Source of the DNA: Verrucomicrobiota bacterium
Lineage (GTDB): Bacteria; Verrucomicrobiota; Verrucomicrobiia; Opitutales; Opitutaceae
DNA: 64,000 nucleotides
Reading direction: 5' to 3'
Assembly (NCBI GenBank): GCA_023416735.1
Contig: JAEZGX010000007.1
Span: 1-64,000, forward strand
This document shows, piece after piece, positions 33,928 through 44,800 of the stretch (positions are counted from its first letter, which is position 1; every line of letters starts with the position of its first letter). Made by a program: the position numbers and the translations under genes. The notes under the pieces were generated by a model that was given only the letters and a program-made list of their open reading frames with translations, did no database searches and was not told the DNA's origin.

Positions 33928-35184
33928 TCAGGCACGTGGCTGCGGTGTTTCTTTTTTCACAAGGACCCAAAGAACGACGATGGCTGTGGGATGCAGTAAT
34001 GCCATTAACGCGAACACTCGCTCCGGTCCGAAGGTGTTCATAATCTCTCCCACCCAGGTATTGAATAAAACCGCTCCTACCGCACCGAACGCCCCGGCAA
34101 TACCCCAGACGCTTCCGACATTTTGCACGGGAAATGCGTCTGCGACGACTACTCCGAGGTTGAACAGCCACGTAAGACATACGGCTCCTACGATGCTGAA
34201 TATAATCAGCGTGGCGGCCGGGTGGGGAAGATGTGGCGTGAGTATACAGATGGGAGCCACAAGGGACGCGCCGAGCAGGGTGAGTTTCCGGGCTCGGAGC
34301 GGCGCAGTTCCGCGCTTCACGATACGGTCCGACAATAGGGAGCTGCCAACGCCTCCGATATCGGCGATCAAGAAAGGTATCCAACCGAACAAGCCGATCT
34401 GGGCCAACGTGAGGCCTGATTGCTCTTGCAGGTATCCTGGTAGCCAAAAGAGACAAAAATACCAGACGGGATCGCTAATGAAGCGACTCAGAAGGATCCC
34501 CCAAAGTGTGCGGGTCGTCCATAACTGGCCCCACCGAAATCCCGGAGTGGCGGCCGTATCCACCGCCTGATTACCTTGCGGTGGATCTCGATAAATGGCC
34601 CACCAGAGCACGGCGAGGCCGAGTCCCAGTAATCCCGGAACGATGAAGGCGGCGTGCCAGCCGAACCGCAAAGCGAGCCATGCGACCAGCGGAGCGGCGA
34701 TGATGGCTCCAACAGTGGATCCGGCGGCGCAAATGCTGTTGGCGGTGGCTCGCAGGGTGGACGGGAACCAAATCGTCACCACGCGCAATTGCGCTGGAAA
34801 GGTGAACGGTTCAGCCACACCGAGGGCGCCACGAAAAAAGGCGAGTTGCCCGAATGTCTTGGTAAAGGCCGCACATAAGCACGCCGAGGACCATGCAATA
34901 ATGCCCAGAAACATCATCCGGCCGGCTCCGAATCGATCGACGGTCCAACCCGCAACGGCATAGGTGCTGGCGTAGCACACGATAAACACATTCACCAACA
35001 TCGCATAGCCGCGATCATCGATGCCGAATTCCGATTTGATGGTCGGCTTAAGCACCGAGATGATCTGCCGGTCCACATAGTTCAGCACCATGGCCGAGAA
35101 AATCAGCCCGAGGATAATCCAGCGCCGGCGGTTAGGCGGAAGAAATCCGCCCGCAGAAGGGGCGTGAAAAGCGGACGGTTTCAT
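33928..35184 (-). CDS. MFS transporter, ACS/hexuronate (ExuT)-like
   Basis: A 418-residue inner-membrane symporter with 12 hydrophobic helices. Helix 1 ends in MVLNYVDRQIISVL, which matches the N-Y-x-D-R pattern of the anion:cation symporter family (ExuT, GarP, DgoT). AGWTVDRFGAGR fits the loop 2-3 motif DRxGxR. The family imports hexuronates and other sugar acids with protons. It is the last gene of a four-gene leftward operon (24 bp after the esterase), so a sugar acid released or formed by the other enzymes is a likely substrate. The exact substrate is inferred. Confidence 0.88.
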   Translation of the reverse strand: MKPSAFHAPSAGGFLPPNRRRWIILGLIFSAMVLNYVDRQIISVLKPTIKSEFGIDDRGYAMLVNVFIVCYASTYAVAGWTVDRFGAGRMMFLGIIAWSSACLCAAFTKTFGQLAFFRGALGVAEPFTFPAQLRVVTIWFPSTLRATANSICAAGSTVGAIIAAPLVAWLALRFGWHAAFIVPGLLGLGLAVLWWAIYRDPPQGNQAVDTAATPGFRWGQLWTTRTLWGILLSRFISDPVWYFCLFWLPGYLQEQSGLTLAQIGLFGWIPFLIADIGGVGSSLLSDRIVKRGTAPLRARKLTLLGASLVAPICILTPHLPHPAATLIIFSIVGAVCLTWLFNLGVVVADAFPVQNVGSVWGIAGAFGAVGAVLFNTWVGEIMNTFGPERVFALMALLHPTAIVVLWVLVKKETPQPRA

Positions 35185-35208
35185 GTCTCCGAAAGAGATA
35201 TCGGTTGT

Positions 35209-36132
35209 TTATGGATAGAGGCTCGGTCCGGTTTCCGGGGCCAATGGAACGAAAGCGAAACGCAGGCCGCGCACATACGATTCCATCTGCATACTCGAAT
35301 GCCGTTCGTCATCGATGATTCGGAATTCGTAGGCGAGATCTGGATACATCCGGGATGCGACCCGATAGTTGTAGCGTAGCACGCCGCTCACGAAATTGGC
35401 CCCCTCGTTACCGCCTACTGTTACATACAAGCGGCCTTTAAGCTGTCGGCCCGACTTGGTGAACGCATCTTCGTAGCCAAGAATCCAGTCGTCGTTCAGA
35501 ACCACCGCCGGTGTTGCGGCGATGTAGGCGTCGAACAGACCCGGTTTAGTATACATCGCGTATAAGGTGAACAATCCCCCGAGCGATGCACCCGCGAGAA
35601 CCCGGTAGGAAGGATCGGCGCGGTAGTCGTGTTCAACGAGCGGAATGATTTGTTCCTCGATCGTCTTGAGGAATTCTGCGGCGTAACCGGACTCTTCTTG
35701 GTTAGGGATCCTTACCGGTGACAGATCATGAAGCCTCAGCTTGCTGTGATTCAGTTTTTTTCCGGTGTATCCCAGCCCAACGACAATGAACTCTGGCGCG
35801 ACCTTGTCGTTGATGAGCCCCTCGCGGATGGCGACGATCTTCTCGAAGTCCCAGTAGCCATCCGTCACGTAGACGACCGGATATTTTTTCTCCGTGTTCC
35901 TCGTGTAGCTCCAAGGCAATCCAATATGGAGCTGATAAGCCTGCTCGGAGTGTTTCGTGGTCACCACCCGCAGTTGCGAGTTTACAATGGTATGTGGCGG
36001 ATAGGAACCTGCCGGCGTGGTGGAATTGCTTTCCGGGGACGTCGCCGGCTCCGCCGCCGCCAGTGTGGTAGAGGAAAACGCGACAAAGAGTAGCACGGCA
36101 CTGCCCACGGAGCGCGCTTGATCGGCGTTCAT
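35209..36132 (-). CDS. Secreted alpha/beta-hydrolase esterase (Fes/IroE type)
   Basis: An exported protein of 307 residues with a signal peptide (SAVLLFVAFSSTTLAAAEP). The putative-esterase (PF00756) fold shows KKYPVVYVTDGYWDF, the nucleophile elbow GASLGG (Ser near 189), and a late DDERHSSM with the catalytic His. Homologues cleave acyl or feruloyl esters on glycans, or siderophore esters. It lies 36 bp after the GH2 gene in the leftward operon. A different esterase stands at the mirrored position in the rightward operon (45341). I favour glycan deacylation. Confidence 0.85.
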   Translation of the reverse strand: MNADQARSVGSAVLLFVAFSSTTLAAAEPATSPESNSTTPAGSYPPHTIVNSQLRVVTTKHSEQAYQLHIGLPWSYTRNTEKKYPVVYVTDGYWDFEKIVAIREGLINDKVAPEFIVVGLGYTGKKLNHSKLRLHDLSPVRIPNQEESGYAAEFLKTIEEQIIPLVEHDYRADPSYRVLAGASLGGLFTLYAMYTKPGLFDAYIAATPAVVLNDDWILGYEDAFTKSGRQLKGRLYVTVGGNEGANFVSGVLRYNYRVASRMYPDLAYEFRIIDDERHSSMQMESYVRGLRFAFVPLAPETGPSLYP

Positions 36133-36168
36133 GTTCTCCCGGGCAGATTCAATGTAGAGACGAACGGT

Positions 36169-38994
36169 TCAACGGCTGCGCTCCAGCTTGATCGGTCCGA
36201 TCACGGAGCGCTGCGCCTTCCCGCTCGGAACGAGCCTGATGCTATTCTCCATGCGGCCCGCATCCATGCGATAGGAGCTATTCCCCAGACGGATCCAACC
36301 CGAAGTGCTGAGATCGATCTCTCCCGTGGTGTTAAGTGTATCGTGTCGGATATCGAAACGCTGGATTCCCTGCATTCCGGGCGGCACCCAGAGAAATACA
36401 TCATATTGGCCCTCGTGTCCTATCCAGGGATTAAACGCTACGAAGTCGTCCGGGTTTGGGTTACTGGCGACCGCAATGACGACTGCTTTCCCATCCTGCG
36501 TAGTCGAAGATTGAATACTGTATCCTTTCGCCTCGAAACCGGCCTGTCCGGGTTGCATTTCGAAGCTCAGGCCGGCTGGTTGCGCCATGTAAGGCTCAGT
36601 CGCCTGACGGGCGGATTCACGCAATCGAATTGTTTCGGAGAACCGTTCCGCGCCGGACTTATAAGCACGATATTTTACGAGCACTTGGGAACGTCCGCCG
36701 AGGTCGAGCTCGAGTGGATGGGAACGCACACCGCCTTGTGGAACGACAATATCGAAGCTGCCCTGGCTGATGATCGCTTTCGTTTCGGGATCGATCACTT
36801 CGTGTCGGACCGTTATTGCTTCGCTCAAATCCGTGAGGTCGTCATTGTGGATCGTTAGCTTCCGCTTCGCATCAAGCGGGGCAATATAGGGATTAGCATC
36901 CGCTCCGATGGATGAACGCTGATCAAAGTCCCAATCGAAAACCGCGACAGGAGAAAAACTGCGACGCCAAAAATCGACCGGATTGTCGGCGTAGCCTTCG
37001 ATTGGATTCAGAATGCGAGGCTCATCCGGATTCGTCCATGGATCGAACAAGGGCATCGTGGCAAAATCCGGGTGATATCCCAGTTTGGCTGCCTCCGCGT
37101 CGGTCCACTTGATAGCGAGGCGGCGCTCCTCCGGCCGCGAGGGTTGGCCAAAGGCCTTTTGGAATGTATAAAACGTCGAGATCAGCTCGTAGCCGCTGGC
37201 ACGGTGACCGCGGAAGATCGTCAGGCCTTTTTGCACGGCCTCGACTCGCTCTGGAACGCTGGGTTGGTCGTAGCACGCGTTGTCCTCGTAAACAAACATC
37301 AAGGCGGGTTTCCAGTGACGGTCGTGACGATGATAGATGTTGGGTTCGTAGCCGGAGAGCCCCATGGCGTAGGAACGGCCCGGCCCCAGGAGTTCAGGAT
37401 GGTCACCGGTTTGGGTGGCGACGAGCGGGCGGGTGGAATCGAGCGACAGAGCGGCTTCGGCCCAGGAGCGTTTGTAATGGCACTCGTTGGCGAGCCCCCA
37501 AATTACGACCGAGGGATGATTGCGCAGCGTGGAGACCATGTCGCGGATGGCCTTGATCTGATTCTCCTCAGTGCCGATGGCACCGCTGTGGCGTTCGTTG
37601 TCGATGGTGCTTGCTGCTATCATCATCATGCCCACTTCGTCCGCGACCTCGAACATCTCCTGGGTCCACATGCCAAGGTGAGTGCGAATGGAATTGATGC
37701 CCATCGACTTGGCGGTTCTGAGGAGGAAGGTCCAGTAAGCGCGATTATAAAGATAAAGTCCGCTGCTGAAGACGCCTTCCGTGTATCCATCCTTCCATGT
37801 CGGCTCGCTGGATTCGCCGAAAAGACGCGTGCGCACGCCATTGATATAGAAGCCGCGCAGATCGTCATCGTTGGAACGAACAACGTGAACCTCGCGGAAT
37901 CCAAAGCGCTGGCGGCGGGTGTCCATGGGTTGGCCCTGCGCTTCCAAGCTAATGACGAGATCGTAGAGGAAGGGACGATGGGGCCACCACAACTCCGGGT
38001 CCTTCCACTCCTGGCGAACCTTCACACGCTGCGATTCGCCTGGTTGAAGGGCGATTTCATCCTGCGCATCAAAGCGCAAACTTAGCTCGTCGCCCCGGTG
38101 AGTTCGGACTTCCAGCGACGGCCGCAGGACGGCCCGCGAAGTTCCGTCATTCCGCACCTCAAACTCCGCATCAATGACGTGATCGGCGACGGAGGTGGTG
38201 ACGAAGACATCGCTCACGTGAACGAGCGGATGAGCGGAAAGAATGACGTCGCCCACGATGCCGCTATCGATCACCCGCCAGCTCCGGTCTTTATTGTAGT
38301 AGTCGCTACGATAGCCCAGCGGGAAATCGATGCCCTTCGTGCTGTCAGGATGATCCTCGTTTGGATACGTGCCGCGAAGCGCGTCGGTAAAATCCTGCAC
38401 GACAACTCGCAGCGTGTTGTCTTTGGAGCCAGGTTGAACGTGTGGAGTAATATCGATCGAAAACGGGTGTTTTCCACGGTGAGTATAGGACTGGCCTGAC
38501 GGGGTCACCAACACGTCATTAACATAGACCCAGCACTTCAGGTTAACACTGGAGAAGCGGAGCGTGACGCGATGTCCGGCGTAGGATCCCGGCACGTCGA
38601 AGCGGCGTTCATATACGCCCTTGTGAACGTATTGCCAAAAGTGGGGGAAATCGAAATCGCCCACCGTTTCGGAAGAGCCGGGATTGCTGGTTGAGCCGGA
38701 CCACGCCATGGGGACGCGGACCGCCACGGGCGTGGTCCAGTTGTTGGCTGGATTGTCAATCGCCTGACGAATGAAGGCGTGGTCCTGGTTGGCGGCTTTC
38801 CATCGGCCGGGGGCGTCCATTTCGTAGCCGAAGAAGGGCAAACGGACCGGTAGAAACGTCCAATCGTTTCCATTCAGGGAGACTTCCGCCGGTCTGGTAT
38901 ATTCGGGAGCGGAACGAAGGATCCCGACGCTGCCGGCCAGCAACAGTAGAAAGCCGAACCAGCGAAAGGGGGCGGAAAGCGTAAGGGACAGCAT
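36169..38994 (-). CDS. Secreted glycoside hydrolase family 2 enzyme, copy 1
   Basis: An exported 941-residue enzyme. The signal peptide is followed by the GH2 sugar-binding jelly roll (about 35-250), an immunoglobulin-like domain (about 255-370), and a TIM barrel from about 375 (RGFYINGVRTRLFGES). The acid/base Glu is in WGLANECHY (E504). The likely nucleophile is the Glu of VYEDNACYD (E570), not the common TEYG/SEFG form. The last 100 residues resemble a golvesin/xanthan-lyase C-terminal carbohydrate-binding domain (GWIRLGNSSYRMDAG). GH2 covers beta-galactosidases, glucuronidases and mannosidases; activity is open. A close paralogue is at 46224. Confidence 0.87.
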   Translation of the reverse strand: MLSLTLSAPFRWFGFLLLLAGSVGILRSAPEYTRPAEVSLNGNDWTFLPVRLPFFGYEMDAPGRWKAANQDHAFIRQAIDNPANNWTTPVAVRVPMAWSGSTSNPGSSETVGDFDFPHFWQYVHKGVYERRFDVPGSYAGHRVTLRFSSVNLKCWVYVNDVLVTPSGQSYTHRGKHPFSIDITPHVQPGSKDNTLRVVVQDFTDALRGTYPNEDHPDSTKGIDFPLGYRSDYYNKDRSWRVIDSGIVGDVILSAHPLVHVSDVFVTTSVADHVIDAEFEVRNDGTSRAVLRPSLEVRTHRGDELSLRFDAQDEIALQPGESQRVKVRQEWKDPELWWPHRPFLYDLVISLEAQGQPMDTRRQRFGFREVHVVRSNDDDLRGFYINGVRTRLFGESSEPTWKDGYTEGVFSSGLYLYNRAYWTFLLRTAKSMGINSIRTHLGMWTQEMFEVADEVGMMMIAASTIDNERHSGAIGTEENQIKAIRDMVSTLRNHPSVVIWGLANECHYKRSWAEAALSLDSTRPLVATQTGDHPELLGPGRSYAMGLSGYEPNIYHRHDRHWKPALMFVYEDNACYDQPSVPERVEAVQKGLTIFRGHRASGYELISTFYTFQKAFGQPSRPEERRLAIKWTDAEAAKLGYHPDFATMPLFDPWTNPDEPRILNPIEGYADNPVDFWRRSFSPVAVFDWDFDQRSSIGADANPYIAPLDAKRKLTIHNDDLTDLSEAITVRHEVIDPETKAIISQGSFDIVVPQGGVRSHPLELDLGGRSQVLVKYRAYKSGAERFSETIRLRESARQATEPYMAQPAGLSFEMQPGQAGFEAKGYSIQSSTTQDGKAVVIAVASNPNPDDFVAFNPWIGHEGQYDVFLWVPPGMQGIQRFDIRHDTLNTTGEIDLSTSGWIRLGNSSYRMDAGRMENSIRLVPSGKAQRSVIGPIKLERSR

Positions 38995-39012
38995 GAGTCG
39001 TCTGGTAGAGAG

Positions 39013-40506
39013 TTACACCGTGGGGTCGATGTCCGATCGGGTTGTATTTTTGTCGGTCAAGCGTGCGCTCAAGTCGACCTTCTCGACGTCTTTTCCGAAG
39101 TCTTCGGTAAACATATAGAAGTGAGAGGGCGGTTCCAACAATGCGCCGGCTTTTTCCAAGCGGTGCTTCACTTCGATATAGCGCACATCGCTCGCCCCCA
39201 CGGATTGCTGATGCATCACTGCGGCGAGGGTGCCGGCTCCTTGGCCGATCGCCATCATCGTTGGCGTCGTGCGAATGGCGCCCAACGCCTCGTGCGTGGC
39301 GCTGATGCAACGTCCATTCACCACGAGGTTCTCGATGTTTTCGGAGAGGAGAGTTCGCATTGGGATGCTATAGGTTGTCCCCAGCTTGAAGAACTGCGTG
39401 GAGGTGCCATTCATGTCGGGGGAATGGATGTCGATCGGATAACCGCCGAGGGCGATCGAGTCTTCGAAGCGCCGCGCGCTGAGCAGGTCCTCGCGCGTGA
39501 GCGTATAGCGACCGACGATGCGCTTGGATTCGCGAACGCCAACTTTGCTCGCCGAATCGAGGCGGATGGCGTGTTCGAAGCCGGCCGCGTATTTCTTGAG
39601 AAAGCGGAAGATTTCCAGGCACTGACGGCGTCCGATCATTTCCGCTTTGCTGAGGTCAAACGCGTTTGTTGGATCCAATCCTTGGATACGGGACACGTTG
39701 ACTATGAAGGTGCCCGCCTCGCTGGTCTCGAACAGCAGGATGTATTCGCGCGGGAAGCTGATTTCGCCCGCAGCGCGCGCCTCCTGAAGAGGGCGAATGA
39801 AGGTTTTGATGGAAATGCGGGGAGCAGTGTTGAGGCGCGCCAGGCCCAATTCGGGGCCCGAGTCGAAAAAGCAGTCGTCGACGTTGTTTCGCACGTAGTC
39901 GAGGAGCTTTTCCCGGTCCACGTTGCCGAGTTTCAGGTTCATCGTCATCGGCTGCGTGCGTTGATCGCCCGCACGGCCGAATTCGAAATCGACGCCTGCA
40001 CGATGCGCGAGGTCGGCATCGCCGGTCGAGTCGATGAACACGGAGGCGTGAACTTCGGAGACACCGGATTTGCTCGCGATCGAGACAGACTGAATCCGGC
40101 GATCGGCAACTTTGGCGCCGAGGATGATCGTGTGAAACAGGATATCGACGCCCGCCGCGGTGAGCATCGTCTCGAGTTCGACCTTGAGCAACTCGCTGTC
40201 AAAAGGCGTCACCGTCGAGACGTAGGTGGTTGTATCTTCGATGTGACCGGGGCTGCCGCCGCGCTTCACAAGGTTGCTGATCAGTTCATCAGGATAGCCC
40301 CGGATGACCTGCTCGCCGACGTTGTTGTGAAAAGTCATCATCGGGCCGACGCCCATCGCAGTGAGCGAGCCTCCGAGAAACCCGAAATGCTCGATCAACA
40401 GCACCCGGCAGCCCTCGCGGGCGGCGGCTAGTGCGGCTATGGAGCCCGACGGGCCTCCTCCCGCGACCACGACGTCGTAATGCAAAACTGAGGGGAAACT
40501 CTTCAT
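39013..40506 (-). CDS. FAD-dependent oxidoreductase (PF12831 type)
   Basis: A 497-residue flavoprotein. The N-terminal Rossmann motif is YDVVVAGGGPSGSIAALAAA, with the Glu of LLIEHFGFLGGSLT for the ribose, and the characteristic VFIDSTGDADLAHRAGVDF segment and C-terminal NLVVNGRCISATHEALGAIR typical of the FAD_oxidored family. No signal peptide is seen, so it is cytoplasmic. Members occur in sugar degradation clusters of Planctomycetes and Verrucomicrobia, mostly without known reaction. It is the first gene of the leftward operon, 18 bp before the GH2 gene, under a LacI-type operator. I infer oxidation of an imported sugar. Confidence 0.88.
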   Translation of the reverse strand: MKSFPSVLHYDVVVAGGGPSGSIAALAAAREGCRVLLIEHFGFLGGSLTAMGVGPMMTFHNNVGEQVIRGYPDELISNLVKRGGSPGHIEDTTTYVSTVTPFDSELLKVELETMLTAAGVDILFHTIILGAKVADRRIQSVSIASKSGVSEVHASVFIDSTGDADLAHRAGVDFEFGRAGDQRTQPMTMNLKLGNVDREKLLDYVRNNVDDCFFDSGPELGLARLNTAPRISIKTFIRPLQEARAAGEISFPREYILLFETSEAGTFIVNVSRIQGLDPTNAFDLSKAEMIGRRQCLEIFRFLKKYAAGFEHAIRLDSASKVGVRESKRIVGRYTLTREDLLSARRFEDSIALGGYPIDIHSPDMNGTSTQFFKLGTTYSIPMRTLLSENIENLVVNGRCISATHEALGAIRTTPTMMAIGQGAGTLAAVMHQQSVGASDVRYIEVKHRLEKAGALLEPPSHFYMFTEDFGKDVEKVDLSARLTDKNTTRSDIDPTV

Positions 40507-40613
40507 AAATGAATTTGCGAGGCGCCCGGCGGGGGCCTGAGCGAGACATGCTGAGCGAGAAAACGAGGACGACGGATCACTCGTTGCGGTGGCCCACGCA
40601 ACCCTGGCCGTTT

Positions 40614-40626
40614 GTTTACCGTAAAT
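40614..40626. promoter_or_regulatory. LacI-type operator 1
   Basis: GTTTACCGTAAAT, an inverted repeat of six bases around a central C with one mismatch at the ends. It lies between the divergent oxidoreductase operon (start 40506) and the LacI-type gene (start 40665). The same motif, perfect, occurs before the TonB receptor gene at 41766. Confidence 0.75.
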
Positions 40627-40664
40627 GAACTTTACAAGGGAAGAGCGCCCGCCTTCGTGAAGGG

Positions 40665-41696
40665 ATGGGGAACGATATCGTCACGCTGCAGCAAATCGCG
40701 GATAAAGTCGGCGTATCGAAGATGACCGTTTCCAACGCACTGCGCGGTCGGCCGAATGCATCGGCCGCGCTCAAGGCGAAAATTTCTGCGGTCGCTGAGG
40801 AGATGGGCTACATGCGCAATCCCGCGGTTTCGCAGTTGATGTCCTACTTGAGCGGAAGGAGGCGCTCGAGTGCCTTCCAAGGCACGATCGCCTTGATCAA
40901 CCCGAGTCGAAACCGCGATCTCATGAAACAGGAAGTGGCTTTGCGCCAGTTCGAGACCGGCGCGCACACCCGAGCGCAGGAGTTGGGATATCGAATAGAA
41001 AAATTTTGGTATTACGAACCGAAGACGACGCCCCGGCGCTTGGCGGCCATTCTCAAAGCGCGTGGCATCGAAGGGATCGTCCTGTCGTCCGCGGGCGAGG
41101 CGGAAACGATTTTCGAGTTCGATCACGCCTCCTTTTCGTTTGTCACGGTCGGGGATACAATCGTGGAGCCCAAGGTGAACCGCGTGATGGAGTATCATTT
41201 CAATAATTGCGTGTTCCTGCTGGAGCGGCTGCGTAAACTGCAATACCGGAAGGTCGGCTTCGCCTTCAGCGCAAGGCTTCAACAAATTCACGCGATGCGC
41301 CACAAAGCGGCGGCGCTTTCCTACTACTCCGGGATTCGCCCCGCGGAACGCTGCCCGATTTTCGAATATGGCGCCTGGGACCACGAGCGTTTCATCAGGT
41401 GGTATCGACGAAACAAACCGGAAGTCGTCGTCTCTAATGACTCCGACGCGTATGAGTCGCTTCTTGCCGAGGGCTACAAGATTCCGAGCGAGGTTGGGTT
41501 TGCGCACCTAAGTCTGTTGGTGGCCGGCAAGGTGTCTGGTATCCGCCTGCACTTCGGGCTGTTGGGACGGACGGCCGTCGATATCCTGGTGGGACAGTTG
41601 CATCGTCGCGAGATCGGCGTCCCTGCCGTGCCGCAGATCGTCAAGGTCGAGGGGGCGTGGCACTTGGGCGAAACGGTGCGGAGGCCCGGTCGTTAA
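40665..41696 (+). CDS. LacI family transcriptional regulator
   Basis: A cytoplasmic protein of 343 residues. Residues 6-55 are the LacI helix-turn-helix and hinge: TLQQIADKVGVSKMTVSNAL and RGRPNASAALKAKISAVAEE. Residues 65-335 are the periplasmic-binding-protein-like effector domain, with VVVSNDSDAYESLLAEGYKI typical of these regulators. It sits between two divergently controlled operons, each with the palindrome GTTTACNGTAAAY in its promoter region, so it most likely represses both and is released by a sugar of the glycan. ATG 40665 follows AGGG closely; no better start exists. Confidence 0.9.
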   Translation: MGNDIVTLQQIADKVGVSKMTVSNALRGRPNASAALKAKISAVAEEMGYMRNPAVSQLMSYLSGRRRSSAFQGTIALINPSRNRDLMKQEVALRQFETGAHTRAQELGYRIEKFWYYEPKTTPRRLAAILKARGIEGIVLSSAGEAETIFEFDHASFSFVTVGDTIVEPKVNRVMEYHFNNCVFLLERLRKLQYRKVGFAFSARLQQIHAMRHKAAALSYYSGIRPAERCPIFEYGAWDHERFIRWYRRNKPEVVVSNDSDAYESLLAEGYKIPSEVGFAHLSLLVAGKVSGIRLHFGLLGRTAVDILVGQLHRREIGVPAVPQIVKVEGAWHLGETVRRPGR

Positions 41697-41765
41697 CGAT
41701 GGGACGCAAAGAATGAGGCGCAGGCGGCTGCCTCAGAGCGGGCCGCTGCGCACGCACACACCGGC

Positions 41766-41778
41766 GTTTACGGTAAAC
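41766..41778. promoter_or_regulatory. LacI-type operator 2 (perfect palindrome)
   Basis: GTTTACGGTAAAC is a perfect inverted repeat of six bases around G41772. It lies 101 bp before the TonB receptor start and 70 bp after the regulator stop. It matches the site at 40614 at all positions but the centre and the last base. Confidence 0.8.
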
Positions 41779-41878
41779 AAAGAAAACCTTTCGCGCTCCG
41801 GGCAGCCGACGTTCATCGCTCGAACATCGTGGCGGATTTCTCATCTGCCCGGCCTTCACCAACACCCCAACACCTCCA

Positions 41879-44800
41879 ATGAAGAGTTACAATATTCACA
41901 TATTGCGGCCTTTCTCCCCCTCATGGCTCACGTTGTTATCGACCTCGCTGGCATTGGGAGCAGTCGCCTCAGCGCAGATCAATAATGAAGCCAATCGGCA
42001 GATCGACGAATCAGAAACCGATCAGATCGTTGAACTATCTCCCTTCGTCGTGGAAGCGTCCGGCGACGTCGGATACCTGGCCAGCAGCTCGCTGGGCGGC
42101 ACGCGCCTCAACACCCGGTTGCGCGACATTCCCGCCGCGGTTTCCGTGATTACACCGGAACTGCTGCGAGATACCGCGTCGAATAATCTCGAGGATATTT
42201 TGGTCTACGCAGTCGGCGCCGAGGTTGGCGGTCCCGGTGGAAACTTTTCGGGAATGGAGCAGCGCACGGCGGAGGCCTCGGGGTTCTTTCAATCAAGGCT
42301 CAGTGCTTTCGGGGCGCCGAACCGGTCCCGCGGATTGGCCGCGTTCGACATGGCGCGGGACTATTTCCTCACTTCCATTCCGTTCGAAGCATATAATACC
42401 GAGCGCGTTGATATCAGCCGCGGGCCGAACTCGATTCTCTTCGGCTTGGGCAGTCCCGCCGGAATCGTAAACAACGGACTCAAGAGTGCGATGTTTCGCG
42501 ACGCGAATGAAATAAGCGTTCAGGTAAGCGAGCTGGGAAGCCACCGCGAGACATTCGATTTCAATAAAGAGATTATCAAAGGCCAGCTGGCGGTCCGCGT
42601 CGTCGGTTTGAACAAGGAGCGGAATTTTCAGCAGGATCCGGCGTTTGCCGAGGAGCAGCGCCTCTACGGAGCGCTGAAGTTCCAGCGTGATTTTGCGCCA
42701 AACGGCGGTTTCTTGAGCACGACGACGGTGCGGGCGAATTTTGAAACGGGCCGGATCACGAGCAATCCTCCCTATATGGCGCCGCCGATTGACGAGATCT
42801 CCAACTGGTTCCGTCTCGGCAAACCGACATGGAATGTTCTCGAGGACACATGGTCGCCGCGGCCGGCCGGGAAGAGTAATGCGGTATATGATGTGTTGCG
42901 CCCGGGAGTCTTTCGTAATCCGACGGCGGTGTTTCCCGACGCCAGCAGCAGCACACCGAATGCGGGGTTCGCCAACGTGGCTGCTGGCGCGCGTAATTTC
43001 GTCGCTGACCAATTGCTGACGCCAAGCGGCGTGCTCAGGAGCACCGTCGTGATGGGCGTTGCGACCCGGTTGGGCGCGAGCTTGTCGAATTCAGGCAATC
43101 CCTTGGGCCGATTCACGGCGTCGCCGAGCCTCAGAGATCCTAACGTTTTCGACTTCTTTAATCACAAGCTGACGGGCGGCTACGATCGGGAAGTGGGCGA
43201 CTTGGACGCGTATAATGTTACGTTGGAGCAGTTGTTTTTCGAGGATCGTTCGTTGGGTGTGGAGTTGGCCTACGACTCTCAGCGCTGGCACACCCGCAGC
43301 CGTCAACTTCTCGGCGACGAGTCGGCGATTCTGCAGGTGGATATGAACTCGGTGATGATGAACGGTGACCCGAATCCCAATTATGGCCGAATCTTCTTCC
43401 CCTCGCAGCCCGGTAATGGCAGCGCTCGAAACGAGCGCCAGGCGGAGCGGGCTACGGCATTCTATCGTTTGGACTTGAGTGAGAAAGTCGACGGCGTGCT
43501 GGGCCGGCTGCTGGGTCGGCACGTCTTCAGCGCGATGTATAATCGGCAGCAGATCGATAGCTGGAGTGCGTCGGGCAACACCTACACGACGGGGCCCGAC
43601 TTTTCGCCCAGCTACATGGGGAACGCCACCAATTACCTTGGGATCGGCACCCGCCTCATGACGTCCGTCCACTATATTGGGCCGAGCATTCTGGGCGCAG
43701 CTTCTCTGGCTGACGTGACGGGCGTGAAAGGCTTGAGCGCTATTCAACTGCCGGACGAAAACCTCAAGACTTACGCCTGGAATCGAGACACCAAGACATT
43801 CGATCTCAGGCAATTCTCCATCATCAAAAACTCGGACGATGGCGCGCTTCTCTCCAACAGTGGCATTGATGTGAGCCGGAATGTGATTACTTCGACTGCG
43901 TTTACGTGGCAGAGTTTTCTGTTCGGCGAGAATCTCGTCGGCACGCTCGGCTGGAGAAATGACGAGGTGGAGATTTACAGCGGATCGGACAACTTCGACC
44001 CGACGTTCACGAGCACGCCGCTTCAGCGTCGCAACCCGACGACCAACCTCATCATTCGTGAAAACTATTTCCTCCCCAATCGTCCCGGATTCACCACGGA
44101 GGAGAATCTTTTCAGCTGGGGTGTGGTGGCGCATTCGCCCGATTTCATCAACCGTCACCTGCCGTGGGGCACGGATTTCTCGGTTCATTATAATTCCTCG
44201 GGAAGCTTCCAACCGACGGCACAGCGTTACGATTCTCTCCTGAACAAGCTTGGTAACGTCACCGGAAATACGGAAGAATACGGATTCACCGTTTCTGCCT
44301 TGGACGGGAAGCTCGTGGCCCGGGTGAATCGATATAAAACGACGCAGGAGGATGTATCGATCGGAATTCCCACCGCGACGCATGTGATGTTTACCGACGT
44401 GTCCTCGGTGTCCTTCAATACACCGGAAGCGATCGCGGCGGCCGGGGGCTATCCGATGCCGAGTCAGAAGTATCTGGATTTCTACAACTATACCGTGGCA
44501 AGCACGCCCAATGTCTATGGCGGCTTCGATGTCACGACCGCTCCTCGCGGCACGGTGACCGAGACGACCGACTATGTGGCTCGTGGAACTGAACTCGAGC
44601 TGGCATTCAACGCGCTTCCCAACTGGCGCATTCTAGTCAACGCGGCCCATCAGAAGTCAGTTCGTTCGAACTCGGGTGAAGCGATCCTCACTTTGATCCA
44701 GGAGCGGCTGCCTATCTGGGGCGACGGGGTTGGGAGCGACGCGCCGGGCGAGGTGCTCTATGCCAACGGAGCGCACACCCAGTTCATTCGGGGACGCGCG

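Noticed and set aside
39121..40431. 436-codon + strand frame opposite the FAD oxidoreductase
   Set aside because: The minus strand has the full FAD-binding motifs; the plus frame has no domain pattern.
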